From the NCBI GenBank assembly GCA_046329555.1, contig JAXLUK010000002.1, positions 744,001 to 808,000 on the forward strand: DNA of 64,000 nt, in the 5' to 3' direction. Below, in pieces: positions 35,501-44,870 of the stretch. Every line of letters begins with the position of its first letter. Position 1 is the stretch's first letter. This stretch comes from UBA1941 sp046329555. Its GTDB lineage: Bacteria; Bacteroidota; Bacteroidia; Chitinophagales; LD1. The notes below the pieces were generated by a model that had not been told where the DNA came from, searched no databases, and was given only the letters and a program-made list of their open reading frames with translations. A program made the translations under genes and the position numbers.

Positions 35501-38363
35501 CTGTGCCTTCCGGCCCGGTAACCCTTACGGTGTACAATTGTCCGTTGTTCTCCATTCCGCCGGCATTCTCAAAACTGAATACATCCGTAACACCAAAACT
35601 ATTCGTGGTTTGACTGATCGGACAATCATAAGTGTACTTGGTGTTCACCTGCACTTCTCCCGCACCGGCCTGAATGGTTCCGGTACAGGTTTGCTTCACC
35701 TCCTGAATCGAGACAGTTGCTCCCTTGATGAACTTTTTTTCTTTGGGGTCAACTACAATAACACTTAACCTGCGCTTCAAGGTGTACAAGGGTATATTGC
35801 CCAAATCGTTCACCTTCTTATCAGCCACCACCGAAATGGTATCCGTTATATAGCCCTTAGCTTTAACCACCAGCTTTTGCGCCGATGATAATTTCTTGGC
35901 CGGATAATTATAGAATTGTCCGTCGCCCGGATAATAAGGCACGCCAAACGTGCCCAAAATGAAATTCATACCGGCATTATACACCGCCGCATCTTCATTG
36001 CTGTTCGTACTGCCGGAATGTCCGTTATCATCCAAAAAATAAAATTCTGCACTAATGCCCTTCTTCGTTTCGCCATCAATAATTCTTCCATTAATAACCG
36101 CCCCTCGCTTCATCGGAATTTTAATAAAAGCTTGCTCGCCAATCAGCAAAGGCGATTTCACTGTTGCACCTTTCACATCATCATAGCCGGCCGAATAGGC
36201 ATTCACTGAACGAAATGGCCCCTTGACCGTGATGTTGCCTTTGTTCGCAAAAAAATGAATGGGCTGATCTATAAACTCAAATCGCCCATCGTTACCCGGG
36301 AAAGAAAATCGTTTGGAAGTAGTAATGCACGGCGGACAATCAGAAGCCAACATTTTATCGCGCAAATCATTTTCATCATACGTTTTTGGCGCACCGTTGG
36401 ATATAATGTTGTGTTTGTTAGCCCCAACGTAAAGAGAATTCAACACCGCTAAACCGGGCAATCGCTTGCCATCTGTTTCATCTTCTAACCACCCACTAAT
36501 ACGAGGAAAACTAGCGCTCATATTGATCTTCTGGGCGTATATATCGCAACCAACAAACTGCCCGCACGAATAACTGCGCTTCACCGGCCCGCCATTCATG
36601 TGGTAGTTTGAAAAACCATCCGCATCCTTTGGGAAATCGGCGTACACATAATACATGTAACTCCAGTTATTGTGTTCCACCATTCTTGAAAAAGTTACCT
36701 TGCCCTGAGCATCGGTTTCTCCCTTCGCAACTACCTCTAAACCATCTAAAGCACCGGGCTTCTCAATCATCTGATTGTCAGGCCAACCATCTTGCTCAGG
36801 GTAAATCACTTTTTGCCAACTCTCTAATGGCTTCCGGCATAAATAAACATTGGCATTGGCCAGTACATTAGATGTGTTTTCTAACTCAGCTAACAATTCT
36901 TCCGAACGCGTAATGGTTACCTCCAGTTTCTTCGACAATACCATCGTTTTTGCATCGCCAATGTTCACATCCGTGCCCATTTTGAAGTAGTACTTCCCTT
37001 CAAAAACAGGCTCGAAAAACTCGGCGTGCGGATAATCCATTTCTATGTACGCATACCGATTCACCTTCCCCGAAACACTAAATTCACCATCTGATGAAGT
37101 GTATGATTCCGCCACAATGCCAAAATCAAATTCAGGCAGAATACTGAACGAAAAATTGCCATTGTAATCAGTATTGGTTACGGCCAATTCCTTACCCATC
37201 GGCGCATTGCCGCAAACCGCATTGGAAATCGAACCGTTTAGCACATGACCTGTGGCATCAAGAATTTCATACCCTACCTTTAAATGCAAAGTGGCATTAC
37301 GCAAGGGAAAAAGATCGGCGTTTCCGGGGTAGTGGTACACGGCTCGACCGGTTACATTAGACGACAACACAAACATGGGCAAGTACACGGTGCCCTGATT
37401 TTCTGTAGTCAATGGAAAGTACGTGGTAGGTACAGCAGGCGGCACATCAATATTGATTTTATCTGGAACCGCAGCAGGACCGGGCAACGTATTCATCACG
37501 GGCGTAGCGCCACTTTTGTAAACAAACCAACAGGCATCGCTATACCCGCCATTCTTAAACTGTACCTGATTCGTGGGATCCAACACTTTCACCCGCCACA
37601 CATATTTCTTTCCGGTTTCTAACTGCGGCATGCCGCTGGTGTAAGGCAAAGAAGGACTTCCCGTTTGCGTGGTGTTGAACAATACCGGAAATGCCGCATT
37701 CTTAATCACATCATAAGGATTAATGGCATTGGGCACTTCTTTCAACGTGAATTCATATTGCAACAACCCTGATGCCGTGGCCGGCGGCGTCCAGCTAAAC
37801 AAAATAAACTGTGGCTGCATGGCCGTTTGATCGCCCTGACAGGCCGGCTGCGTAGGTATTGGTGGATCTACATAATGAACCGGCAGATTCGCACAGGCGT
37901 CCATCGAGCGCGGCGCATTCGGAGCGGCATAGTCGAAGGCGCGCACACACAACTGATAATCGCCTTCAGGCAAAGCCTGATTCTGCACCAACCGCGCCTT
38001 GGTAATACCGGTAAGCTCAATATGATTCAAATCGAAATAATCGCGCGTTTCATAACTATTCAAACTGATCGCCTTCGTTTCCAGCGGCGCCATCTCAATG
38101 GGCTGCGCCGGTGTAAAACCCGAAGCCGTACGAATAGCCACACCGTTGTCGCCGGTCATCGACGCCTGTAACTTTAACCGCTGCGGAAATCGCGTGGTAT
38201 TTACCAAAGTCAGCAACACCTTGTTCGGCTGCTCTACATACGTGGAATAATAAGGCGAATACGGGGGAAGGATCTGAACATTGACGATAATATCATTGGA
38301 TTGCGAAAAGCAACTGCTGCCCGCCAACAGCATCGCCCAAAGCACCGGTATCCATAATCTCAT
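32526..38363 (-). CDS. Giant secreted protein, TANFOR-like N-terminus
   Basis: 1,945 residues. Signal peptide MRLWIPVLWAMLLAGSSCFSQ. The N-terminal block VNVQILPPYSPYYSTYVEQP with LPEGDYQLCVRAFDY and FSWTPPATASGLLQYEFTL looks like TANFOR-domain proteins of Bacteroidota. The middle part (about 480-1100) has carboxypeptidase-regulatory-like beta domains (GWLEDETDGKRLPG, GAVINGRIIDGETKKG, SGYVYEGASKDLPSKG). The end (about 1800-1945) is Cys-rich (CEATCSDIG, CLGALGLCGPC, CDSQCN), with no T9SS sorting domain. First gene of the three-gene surface operon; the gene upstream at 38518 is divergent. Function unknown, probably an extracellular structural or adhesion role. Confidence 0.7.
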   Translation of the reverse strand: MRLWIPVLWAMLLAGSSCFSQSNDIIVNVQILPPYSPYYSTYVEQPNKVLLTLVNTTRFPQRLKLQASMTGDNGVAIRTASGFTPAQPIEMAPLETKAISLNSYETRDYFDLNHIELTGITKARLVQNQALPEGDYQLCVRAFDYAAPNAPRSMDACANLPVHYVDPPIPTQPACQGDQTAMQPQFILFSWTPPATASGLLQYEFTLKEVPNAINPYDVIKNAAFPVLFNTTQTGSPSLPYTSGMPQLETGKKYVWRVKVLDPTNQVQFKNGGYSDACWFVYKSGATPVMNTLPGPAAVPDKINIDVPPAVPTTYFPLTTENQGTVYLPMFVLSSNVTGRAVYHYPGNADLFPLRNATLHLKVGYEILDATGHVLNGSISNAVCGNAPMGKELAVTNTDYNGNFSFSILPEFDFGIVAESYTSSDGEFSVSGKVNRYAYIEMDYPHAEFFEPVFEGKYYFKMGTDVNIGDAKTMVLSKKLEVTITRSEELLAELENTSNVLANANVYLCRKPLESWQKVIYPEQDGWPDNQMIEKPGALDGLEVVAKGETDAQGKVTFSRMVEHNNWSYMYYVYADFPKDADGFSNYHMNGGPVKRSYSCGQFVGCDIYAQKINMSASFPRISGWLEDETDGKRLPGLAVLNSLYVGANKHNIISNGAPKTYDENDLRDKMLASDCPPCITTSKRFSFPGNDGRFEFIDQPIHFFANKGNITVKGPFRSVNAYSAGYDDVKGATVKSPLLIGEQAFIKIPMKRGAVINGRIIDGETKKGISAEFYFLDDNGHSGSTNSNEDAAVYNAGMNFILGTFGVPYYPGDGQFYNYPAKKLSSAQKLVVKAKGYITDTISVVADKKVNDLGNIPLYTLKRRLSVIVVDPKEKKFIKGATVSIQEVKQTCTGTIQAGAGEVQVNTKYTYDCPISQTTNSFGVTDVFSFENAGGMENNGQLYTVRVTGPEGTEYVPSTVKTTIPYSSSSKYILVSLDPGTCVSGYVYEGASKDLPSKGAEVRQDIMRSIEVFGYTYAFKDGEEKATTDASGHFMLHHIPLRSYPAVIRAIKPASQFLGDSFLIVTDPSLPSVNDMQGFSVSDATKGIFSAPKPVSYNAPTATDNCKHHDFHLSVYNGMDITSLMGFPIAVTQLQPEGNTAARISGYFMDMPANNQFQAVSGQSLTFSNLKIVAGTLKNDKGIPVSQPENTPVNTNENSLAIKAYGVSAVVEDKKLGIYLDKSVSGKQYGVMKGKVHLLATEFGQAIVGLNTPPSLLLPSGNDKTLIPVFNADKSVTAPANAPNGFAIGNSDGGNLLFSLPGFANHVQADAATSKFISTGELQLAARIQTNIADITPANLNIDAGVIKMKKGAAKPTFSTTQPVSFQLGDYWNISSSDWKIDESGLQINTGKLNTGVEFPISKIGISYNQLNTATTHVDINSMKLAKVHPVNITSSQQSFGKVNFDGGKMAWQIYVAPGASGSCGYIGNLPGTAATDKVSLHSINFYSNGQKNLFMHKSDLLLKNVLHYHTNEMASLLVTDEAFTINGVFDLNIPDKHTYAAALNYSKNGNTIGDVAFINVAPVTFSHPSALSHAFLQNHSLSNGLFKIGGNSEEAGLFPKTKTTFYYSNDSVSVWIDQGQSIPINGEREFANATGGMRLNSGSWSDFWFSGEMKGMPGISDVQVAGKPQRMKFIVEGDVKADGQSISMSDIATPFGNMSWTYNFPQSQLVGHCDIDMNVGSALVKGGILSVVDGGGWYFQASGKITLSGIGDADVMGIFGNYNAYPSFLSTGMGDMKCLPSAFQSNVKGFLFQAGIHKQVVPEISFEIPAVLSIGFGVDLGLTTRVWKSFGAANQFGISLLAKGIAHANGSCEATCSDIGAEAVAELGISGVYNGTDGSYAVNGCGSVGFELKVSQCLGALGLCGPCVTLDSGHKDLGVNLTYNSNSGADVGIQFGACDSQCN

Positions 38364-38517
38364 ATTACGGTTTTTTACAAAGTTGGTAAACCCTGGGTGT
38401 TTTCCGGAAAAATATCTCCCTGATATTGAGGTGTTGAAGTGTCATTGTATCAAAATAAGAACACTGATAATCAAATAGTAAGGCAGAATTTCCGTACTTT
38501 AAAACTAAAATTCGAGC

Positions 38518-40053
38518 ATGAGCGAGCGCCTGTTCCATATCGTCAAATCATTAGATAAAAACGAAAAGGGATACTTCAAAAAACTAAGTCATCGCCATAG
38601 CGGCAAAACCGCCGGCGACAACGCCTACCTGCGCCTGTTCGATATCATCGATAAAAGCACGGCCTACGACGAAGAAAAAATCAAAACGGCCTTCGCCAAA
38701 GCTGGTTACACCAACATCAGCGCACAAAAAAATTACCTGTATCGCCAAATCCTGAAATCATTGCGCCTCTACCACTCGGGCTCGTCTGTTACCTATCAAC
38801 TGCATGAACTATTGCTGGACGCACAAAACATGATGGGCAGAAAATTAGATGATGCGGCTTTTGAACTGCTGGAAGAAGGAATTGAACTAGCCGCCACTTC
38901 CGAAAACACCGAAATGCTCTTTCAATTTTACCTCACCTACGACGGACTACTGGCGCGCAACATCGGAAAATTCAAACCGGAAAAACTGGAGTCCGTAAAA
39001 CAAAAACTACGCGAACTGTGGAATGAACAAGATCAACTGCTCACGTTAAATCAACTGCTGTTTGAAATCAAAAAAGTAGATGATGCCCGCGGCAAAAGCG
39101 AAGTGCTTACCGATGAAATTAAAAGTAGAGCTGACGCCTTGCGCGCGCATCCGGTCTTCGCCTCTATCAATTCGATGAGCAATCGCGCCAAGCTAATCGC
39201 CTACGGCTGTATGCACATCGCCTGCACAGCCACCAACGATGATGCCGGAGCGTTTCACTACATGAAGTTGCGGCACGAGCTGCTGCGCAACCTCATCGGC
39301 GATGCGCGCTTCGCCCATAACTACCTGGGCAACCTCAGCAACTTAGTGCTGGCCGCACTTAATCTCAATGATGTTCCCGCCGCAACACACTATATCACGG
39401 AACTGGGCAATACCGCAATGAAATTCCCCGCGGCCGAAAACTACCGCCGCCAACTGTACGCTAAAAATCTACTGATGTACCTGCTCGTGAAATCACCGCA
39501 CGGCATCACAGAAACAGAAGTGCTGCAGGCTGAAGCGCAACATGTAGCCACTACGCCTGAAAAGATGGGCAACAATGCGCTGATGTCTTCTTTCTACCTA
39601 GCCATCTTGTTCTACACCGTTAACCATCGCGATAAGGCGCTGGAGTGGTTCAATAACACCGTCGACCACACCAATACGTCGTTCGCCAATGTGCAGGCCT
39701 ACAGCAAGCTGATTGCCGCGCTGCTTTATTTCGAACAAGGACATGTTTCGCTGCTCATTAGCGGCCTGCAAAGCGTGCAATACTTTATGAAAAAACAAGG
39801 CCTCACTTCCGCCTTCCTCAAACATTGCATCGCCGTGTTGCAACCGCTGGGCCATAAAGAAGGCCGCACCGCAGTGAACCGACAACTGGAAGAAATTGAA
39901 AGCGCAATCGATCAATTCATGACTACGGGTTTTCAGCAGGAAATCACCTACTTCCACGATTTCGATTTGCGCCTGTGGGCCCGTGCCCTGCGCACCGGAA
40001 TACCGTATGCCGAATGGCTGCGCGAAAGCAGAAATGTTGCCGCTTCACAATAA
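38518..40053 (+). CDS. TPR-like helical protein, Bacteroidota-specific
   Basis: 511 residues, predicted all-helical, no signal peptide. The N-terminus MSERLFHIVKSLDKNEKGYFKKLSHRH with LYRQILKSLRLYHSG is shared by a conserved group of Bacteroidota hypothetical proteins. The rest looks like degenerate TPR repeats. Cytosolic, role unknown. Divergent from the giant surface gene across a 154-bp A+T-rich gap that must hold both promoters. Confidence 0.7.
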   Translation: MSERLFHIVKSLDKNEKGYFKKLSHRHSGKTAGDNAYLRLFDIIDKSTAYDEEKIKTAFAKAGYTNISAQKNYLYRQILKSLRLYHSGSSVTYQLHELLLDAQNMMGRKLDDAAFELLEEGIELAATSENTEMLFQFYLTYDGLLARNIGKFKPEKLESVKQKLRELWNEQDQLLTLNQLLFEIKKVDDARGKSEVLTDEIKSRADALRAHPVFASINSMSNRAKLIAYGCMHIACTATNDDAGAFHYMKLRHELLRNLIGDARFAHNYLGNLSNLVLAALNLNDVPAATHYITELGNTAMKFPAAENYRRQLYAKNLLMYLLVKSPHGITETEVLQAEAQHVATTPEKMGNNALMSSFYLAILFYTVNHRDKALEWFNNTVDHTNTSFANVQAYSKLIAALLYFEQGHVSLLISGLQSVQYFMKKQGLTSAFLKHCIAVLQPLGHKEGRTAVNRQLEEIESAIDQFMTTGFQQEITYFHDFDLRLWARALRTGIPYAEWLRESRNVAASQ

Positions 40054-40087
40054 GAAACATGAAGAAAGCGTTTCAAGAAGAAACGAT

Positions 40088-40456
40088 ATGAAAATTACTT
40101 TAGCCATACTGGCGTTGCTGCTGAACCTGGCCGGCAGCGGGCAATCTACCGATTTCAAAAAAATGAACGGCACCTTGTCGAAGGCAGAATTGACAAACAT
40201 TTGGGGTGTAGAAGCCCGACTGACTGATTTTGAATTTGATGCCAAGTTTAAAGTCACCCGATACGATTTTCTGTTGCTGAAAAAATCAGGTGAATTACTC
40301 ACCGCGGCCAATTCTGGCGCCGTATTCTCTTCCAAAATCAAAAAATGGCTCACTGCCGCACAGCCGGGCGATGTACTATTTATCGAAAATATAAAAGCCA
40401 TCGGCCCCGATAACCGCGAACGTAACATCGGCAGCCTAGCCGAGAAGATTTATTGA
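40088..40456 (+). CDS. Small secreted protein, GldM C-terminal-like domain
   Basis: 122 residues from MKITLAILALLLNLAGSGQS at 40088 (signal peptide); the longer frame from 39983 runs back into the previous gene. The mature part ends with AAQPGDVLFIENIKAIGPDN and RERNIGSLAEKIY, close in pattern to the C-terminal end of GldM (GD-hydrophobic-F-x-NI+ ... I). GldM is the periplasmic shaft of the T9SS motor, but here the domain stands alone. Starts 34 bp after the TPR-like gene, same strand. Confidence 0.55.
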   Translation: MKITLAILALLLNLAGSGQSTDFKKMNGTLSKAELTNIWGVEARLTDFEFDAKFKVTRYDFLLLKKSGELLTAANSGAVFSSKIKKWLTAAQPGDVLFIENIKAIGPDNRERNIGSLAEKIY

Positions 40457-40461
40457 TTAAA

Positions 40462-40625
40462 AATGATGATGGCGTTCCCCCGCCAACCTGGGGGTTGGCG
40501 GGGTCGCGTGTTGCAGGGGTTCCGTTTTTTTCGGCCCCCTTCGGGAGGCCGTAAAAAACCGCAGCCACCAACCACAAGGGTTGGTGGCTGCGCCCTTCCA
40601 CCCGCTAACGCCTTTGGGCACCAGC
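40462..40625 (+). repeat. Palindromic intergenic repeat, diverged relative of the 187-bp family
   Basis: Two strong hairpins: CCCCGCCAACC/GGTTGGCGGGG (40478-40503) and the 13-bp stem GCAGCCACCAACC/GGTTGGTGGCTGC (40561-40591), plus GGCCCCC/GGAGGCC in between. The ends (GGCGTTCCCC; CCCGCTAACGCC) match the complement of copies A and B. Between two convergent genes it can also end transcription from both sides. Confidence 0.7.
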
Positions 40626-40642
40626 AGCGCTATGTTCTACCT

Positions 40643-42007
40643 TTACCGGGCAATCACAACCGAATGTGTTTGCGCTATTCCCGCACCCGTACAACGCACT
40701 TGATACGTTCCCGCATACAATGCCTCGCAATCAAAATAACCCAGCGTGCTGCCCGCTTGTACCGTAGTGCGGCGCACTAACCTTCCACTGCCATCCAGCA
40801 ATTCTACCTGCAAAGGCTGCGTTAGCAATCCCGTCACCTGCACCACCAACAATTCACTCACCGGATTCGGAAACACACGCACGCCAATACCTTGCGCCGT
40901 TTCCGACAACACGCCCGTGGGCGCATACGGGGTAGTAGCCTCACTAACCGCCGTTACTTTCGCATTGCTGTACACGCCGTAAAACGTAGGCCCTACTACA
41001 TACGGATAAGCCGAATTCCAATTTTCGTCAACCGTTGCAAAATAACAGTAGATCCCATTCGGATATTCCGGCGTTTTGCAAAAACGACCATTGTGTACAT
41101 CCAAATACGAGGAATCTCCGGGATGCGCAATAAACTCGTAATCCTCACGGAAATATCCCAAAGGATACGTCGTACTCACCGCCGGCCCTGTAGTTACTGA
41201 AGCGCCCGTCGGACTGGTGGTGCGCGTAGTGATATTGCGCAACTGATAACCCGACTTCATACGCACCACACCCCCGGTTCCGTTTGGATTGCGATACGCA
41301 TAAGCGCCGTAAATCGGAAAGCCATCATAAGCAAAACCAATCAGCGGCGAATGCTGCGTGCTGTCAATAGCGTACAGTCCGTCGGCATCATACATATTGC
41401 AAACCGTTGAAACCACCTGCTTATCTAATTTAAATGCACTCGGATTTTGATGATGGTGGTAATTACCCATGGCAGGATGCCCTTTCGCGCAATCAAACCC
41501 GGCGCGCTCCGCAAGAATGGCATCGCGGTTCCAATCCATCGTAGCCATTGGTCCGCCCGGACAAGGCGAATTGCCTGGCCCGCCGCAAAGCGCACTGGTG
41601 GTGCTGTTCCACGCAACGCCATCGCGATAATCAAACAACGCCACACCGTTAATGAATACACCAATATTGCCCCCCGTGGTTTTTTGTAACGTGCCGGTAT
41701 TCGCCTGCGGCGTCAATGGAAATTTAAAAATTGCCGATTGGTCAGAAGCCTGCGAAGGATTGCCATCCTGAAACGGACCCGTAGGATACGCCGGTATGCC
41801 CTTTGTATGCACATACACACTGGTAGCCGAATACTCCACCTGCTGACAATTCACCAAAATATTATTCTGTTGCAAAGTAGAATTGCCGGCTACATAGTAA
41901 GTGCCGGTGATGCTGTTGTTTTGCAACCAATGTGTAATAGCAGGATTGAGTTGCGCAGTAGCGGGCAACAGCGCTAATACACCAAGTGTGGTTAGTAGTT
42001 GTTTCAT
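40643..42007 (-). CDS. YHYH-domain protein with T9SS C-terminal sorting domain
   Basis: 454 residues from MKQLLTTLGVLALLPATAQ at 42007 (signal peptide); the frame upstream to 42100 adds no plausible start. The central part is a YHYH domain: GNYHHHQNPSAFKL (the His cluster), PLIGFAYDGFPIYGAYAY and YEFIAHPGDSSYLDVHNGR. The last about 75 residues (GVRVFPNPVSELLVVQVTG ... YQVRCTG) are a type A T9SS sorting domain, so the protein is sent across the outer membrane and anchored. Function of the YHYH domain is unknown; the His-rich site may bind metal. Confidence 0.88.
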   Translation of the reverse strand: MKQLLTTLGVLALLPATAQLNPAITHWLQNNSITGTYYVAGNSTLQQNNILVNCQQVEYSATSVYVHTKGIPAYPTGPFQDGNPSQASDQSAIFKFPLTPQANTGTLQKTTGGNIGVFINGVALFDYRDGVAWNSTTSALCGGPGNSPCPGGPMATMDWNRDAILAERAGFDCAKGHPAMGNYHHHQNPSAFKLDKQVVSTVCNMYDADGLYAIDSTQHSPLIGFAYDGFPIYGAYAYRNPNGTGGVVRMKSGYQLRNITTRTTSPTGASVTTGPAVSTTYPLGYFREDYEFIAHPGDSSYLDVHNGRFCKTPEYPNGIYCYFATVDENWNSAYPYVVGPTFYGVYSNAKVTAVSEATTPYAPTGVLSETAQGIGVRVFPNPVSELLVVQVTGLLTQPLQVELLDGSGRLVRRTTVQAGSTLGYFDCEALYAGTYQVRCTGAGIAQTHSVVIAR

Positions 42008-42159
42008 AGTTGTTGAATTGAAAGGGAAGCTACTACTTCCTTTCAAACCATTCGATAGGTTTCGGCAGAAAGACCAAAACAGTCGGTAAACACCCAACAT
42101 CCTGGCATTTTCAATTTCCGGTTTTCAGGTGTACATTCACACCGCTACAAAAAACAGCA

Positions 42160-42447
42160 ATGGCCATGGGCTTCTTAGATCAAATTAAACAACTCAACGA
42201 ACTGAAAGCAAAAATGGACGAAACCAAAAAACGGCTCGATACCGTTTCGGTTTCCGAAGAAAATCATGTAGCTACGGTTACTGTCAACGGCAACCGCAAA
42301 GTAACCGCTATAACACTGAAACAACCGCTTTCTCCCGGTCAGGAACAAGATTTGGCCGATGCCATTAACCATGCGCTGGCCAAGGCCGATGCGGTAATGC
42401 AAAGTGAAATGATGAGCGCTATGCCTAAAATTCCGGGATTAGGATGA
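42160..42447 (+). CDS. YbaB/EbfC nucleoid-associated protein
   Basis: 95 residues. YbaB fold: N-terminal helix FLDQIKQLNELKAKMDETKK, strands VATVTVNGNRKVTAITL and C-terminal helix LADAINHALAKADAVMQSEM. Binds DNA as a dimer. An ATG at 42166 (MGFLDQ) is an alternative start. The stop overlaps the next gene start by 4 bp. Confidence 0.88.
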   Translation: MAMGFLDQIKQLNELKAKMDETKKRLDTVSVSEENHVATVTVNGNRKVTAITLKQPLSPGQEQDLADAINHALAKADAVMQSEMMSAMPKIPGLG

Positions 42448-43478
42448 ACCAGAAAACAATCGATCTGGCCAATATCTTACTGATGGTCCTTTCCTGCGCG
42501 CTGGCGTATGTATTGCCCTTCGAGTTATTCCTGTTTTCCTATGCGGTGTTGGGCCCGCTGCATTATCTCACGGAAATTTCATGGTTACACCAACGCAATT
42601 ATTTCGCCACCGGAAAATTTGATTTTTTGTTGTTTGTAATTCTTGGGGCTGTCATCACCGGATTGGTGCTGGTGGGCGAAGGAGAAGAAGCACAGCGCTG
42701 GTCAACCGCCATCATCTTTATGTCGTTTGGCGCCGCTTTGGGCATGGTGGTGTTGAGTAACTTTTTCTACAAAATTATCCTGCTCACCTTCATGGCCATT
42801 TTCGGCTATGCCATCGCGAACTTAGATGGCGTGCAAATTGCCTTTGGCGTTTTTATGCCTACACTGATTCACGTATTTATTTTTACCGGAATCTTTATTG
42901 TTTACGGCGCACTAAAAAGCAAAAGCACTACAGGTATTTTATCGGCCGTAGTATTCATCGGCTGCGCCACACTATTTTTTCTGTATCGCCCCGATTTCAC
43001 CTGGTTACCCATCAGCGATTACGTGAAAAAAAGTATGCTGGAAACAAAATTTGTCGTGCCGCTGGCCAGCGTCATCAAGTTGTTTCACATGGATACCGTT
43101 AACATCAACACCGTATTTACTGGCAATGCCGCCAAGGCAGTGATGCGCTTCATCGCCTTTGCCTACACCTACCATTATCTCAACTGGTTTTCTAAAACAT
43201 CAGTCATTAAATGGCACCGCGTTCCGGCCAAATATCTGGTGGCCGTAGCCGTTCTTTGGGTGGGCAGTGTGGCCCTTTATGCCTACAACTACCGCACCGG
43301 CCTGGAATGGTTGTTCCTGCTCAGCATGCTGCATGTGTTCATGGAGTTTCCGCTAAACTTCCGGTCGTTTATCGGCATTGGCGAAGAGTTAAAAGCGCTC
43401 CTGTTTGGCACACCAGTGGCAGCCCCTGAACCAACACCGGCTGTTACTAAAAAATCAGGCTCCAAAAAATCGCGCTAA
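42444..43478 (+). CDS. Multi-pass membrane protein of unknown function
   Basis: 344 residues, about 8-9 TM helices, and a Lys/Ser-rich cytosolic tail (KKSGSKKSR). Conserved-looking His residues in membrane segments: GPLHYLTEISWLHQRNYF, PTLIHVFIF, FAYTYHYLNWFSKTSVIKWH and MLHVFMEFPLN. A His pattern of this kind is seen in membrane di-iron oxygenases, including the Brp/Blh carotene-cleaving group, but I cannot assign it. In an operon between ybaB and lhgO; 4-bp and 1-bp overlaps. Confidence 0.6.
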   Translation: MNQKTIDLANILLMVLSCALAYVLPFELFLFSYAVLGPLHYLTEISWLHQRNYFATGKFDFLLFVILGAVITGLVLVGEGEEAQRWSTAIIFMSFGAALGMVVLSNFFYKIILLTFMAIFGYAIANLDGVQIAFGVFMPTLIHVFIFTGIFIVYGALKSKSTTGILSAVVFIGCATLFFLYRPDFTWLPISDYVKKSMLETKFVVPLASVIKLFHMDTVNINTVFTGNAAKAVMRFIAFAYTYHYLNWFSKTSVIKWHRVPAKYLVAVAVLWVGSVALYAYNYRTGLEWLFLLSMLHVFMEFPLNFRSFIGIGEELKALLFGTPVAAPEPTPAVTKKSGSKKSR

Positions 43479-44671
43479 TGAACGACGTACTCATTATCGG
43501 CGGCGGTATTGTTGGCCTGGCCACCGCGCTCAAACTACTGGAACAACAACCCGGATTACAAATAACCGTCATCGAAAAAGAATCGGGAATTGCCAAACAC
43601 CAAACCGGCAACAACAGCGGCGTCATTCATTCAGGAATATATTACCAGCCCGGCAGCATGCGCGCGCGCAACTGCAAGCGCGGCTATCAGTTACTGCTGG
43701 AATACGCGCAACAGCACCATATTCCGTTTGAAATTTGCGGTAAATTAATTGTAGCCACTGCCGCCGAGGAAGTACCGCGGCTGCAGGCCATTTACGAACG
43801 CGGCATTCAAAACGGTCTTACCGGATTGCAGCAGTTAACGCCCGAAGAATTCAAAAAGCGCGAGCCGCATGTGCAGGGCGTACAAGCTATTTATGTACCC
43901 CAAACCGGCATCATTGATTACACTGAAGTAGCCGCGCAATACGCCAAAGATATCGCACATCGCGGCGGGAAAATTTTCACCGGCGAGCAATTTCTTTCGG
44001 CAACCTATAAAGATGGCATCCACGAAATCACTACCAGCAAAGGCCGGCATCAGGCGCGGTTGCTGGTGAATTGCGGCGGTTTGTACGCCGATAAAATTGC
44101 CGCGCAATGCGGCGTTCAACCCGAAGTACAAATCGTTCCCTTCCGCGGCGAATATTTTGTGGTGGAAAAGAATCGCGAATTTTTGGTGAAACACCTGATC
44201 TATCCGGTTCCCGATCCTAATTTCCCTTTTCTGGGCGTGCATTTTACACGGTTCATCAGCGGCGGCGTGGAAGCCGGCCCCAATGCCGTGCTCGCCTACG
44301 CCCGTGAAGGTTATACCAAATCGACCATTCACCTGGGTGAATTGCTGGAAACACTGGGCTACCGCGGGTTTCAGAAGTTAGCCTTTAAATATTGGCGCAC
44401 GGGCTTGGGGGAACTGCATCGCTCTTATTCTAAACAAGCATTTACCAAAGCCTTACAACGGTTGGTGCCAGAAATTCAGGCAGCCGACCTAACTACCGGT
44501 GGCGCCGGCGTGCGCGCATCGGCCACGTCTAAAGACGGCAAAGTGGTTGATGATTTTCTCATTCAATACGGCGAACGCAGTGTGCATGTGTTAAACTCGC
44601 CTTCGCCCGCAGCTACCGCATCACTGGCCATCGGAGAAGAACTGGCCACCGGCATTCTGCGGATGGCATAG
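43478..44671 (+). CDS. lhgO: L-2-hydroxyglutarate oxidase
   Basis: 397 residues. FAD Rossmann motif VLIIGGGIVGLATALKLLE, then HQTGNNSGVIHSGIYYQPGS (LhgO hallmark), IPFEICGKLIVAT and C-terminal GGAGVRASATSKDGKVVDDF plus LNSPSPAATASLAIGEE. Oxidises L-2-hydroxyglutarate to 2-oxoglutarate, a metabolite-repair step feeding electrons to the respiratory chain. Length normal. The ATG shares one base with the previous stop. Confidence 0.93.
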   Translation: MNDVLIIGGGIVGLATALKLLEQQPGLQITVIEKESGIAKHQTGNNSGVIHSGIYYQPGSMRARNCKRGYQLLLEYAQQHHIPFEICGKLIVATAAEEVPRLQAIYERGIQNGLTGLQQLTPEEFKKREPHVQGVQAIYVPQTGIIDYTEVAAQYAKDIAHRGGKIFTGEQFLSATYKDGIHEITTSKGRHQARLLVNCGGLYADKIAAQCGVQPEVQIVPFRGEYFVVEKNREFLVKHLIYPVPDPNFPFLGVHFTRFISGGVEAGPNAVLAYAREGYTKSTIHLGELLETLGYRGFQKLAFKYWRTGLGELHRSYSKQAFTKALQRLVPEIQAADLTTGGAGVRASATSKDGKVVDDFLIQYGERSVHVLNSPSPAATASLAIGEELATGILRMA

Positions 44672-44870
44672 TGACTATTCCGGTAATGATTACCGTTCAC
44701 ATCGCTACTTTCCATTACACAAAAAACCTTAAATACTTTTGGCCTGGTTTTTGAACAGGCTAACTTCACATAACTAAGAATTACTTTACATATAAACGCC
44801 ATGCACCCCATCCTTCCTCAACTATAAATGAGAATCAACACTAATTTTTTATAATCAACCAACAAAACGC

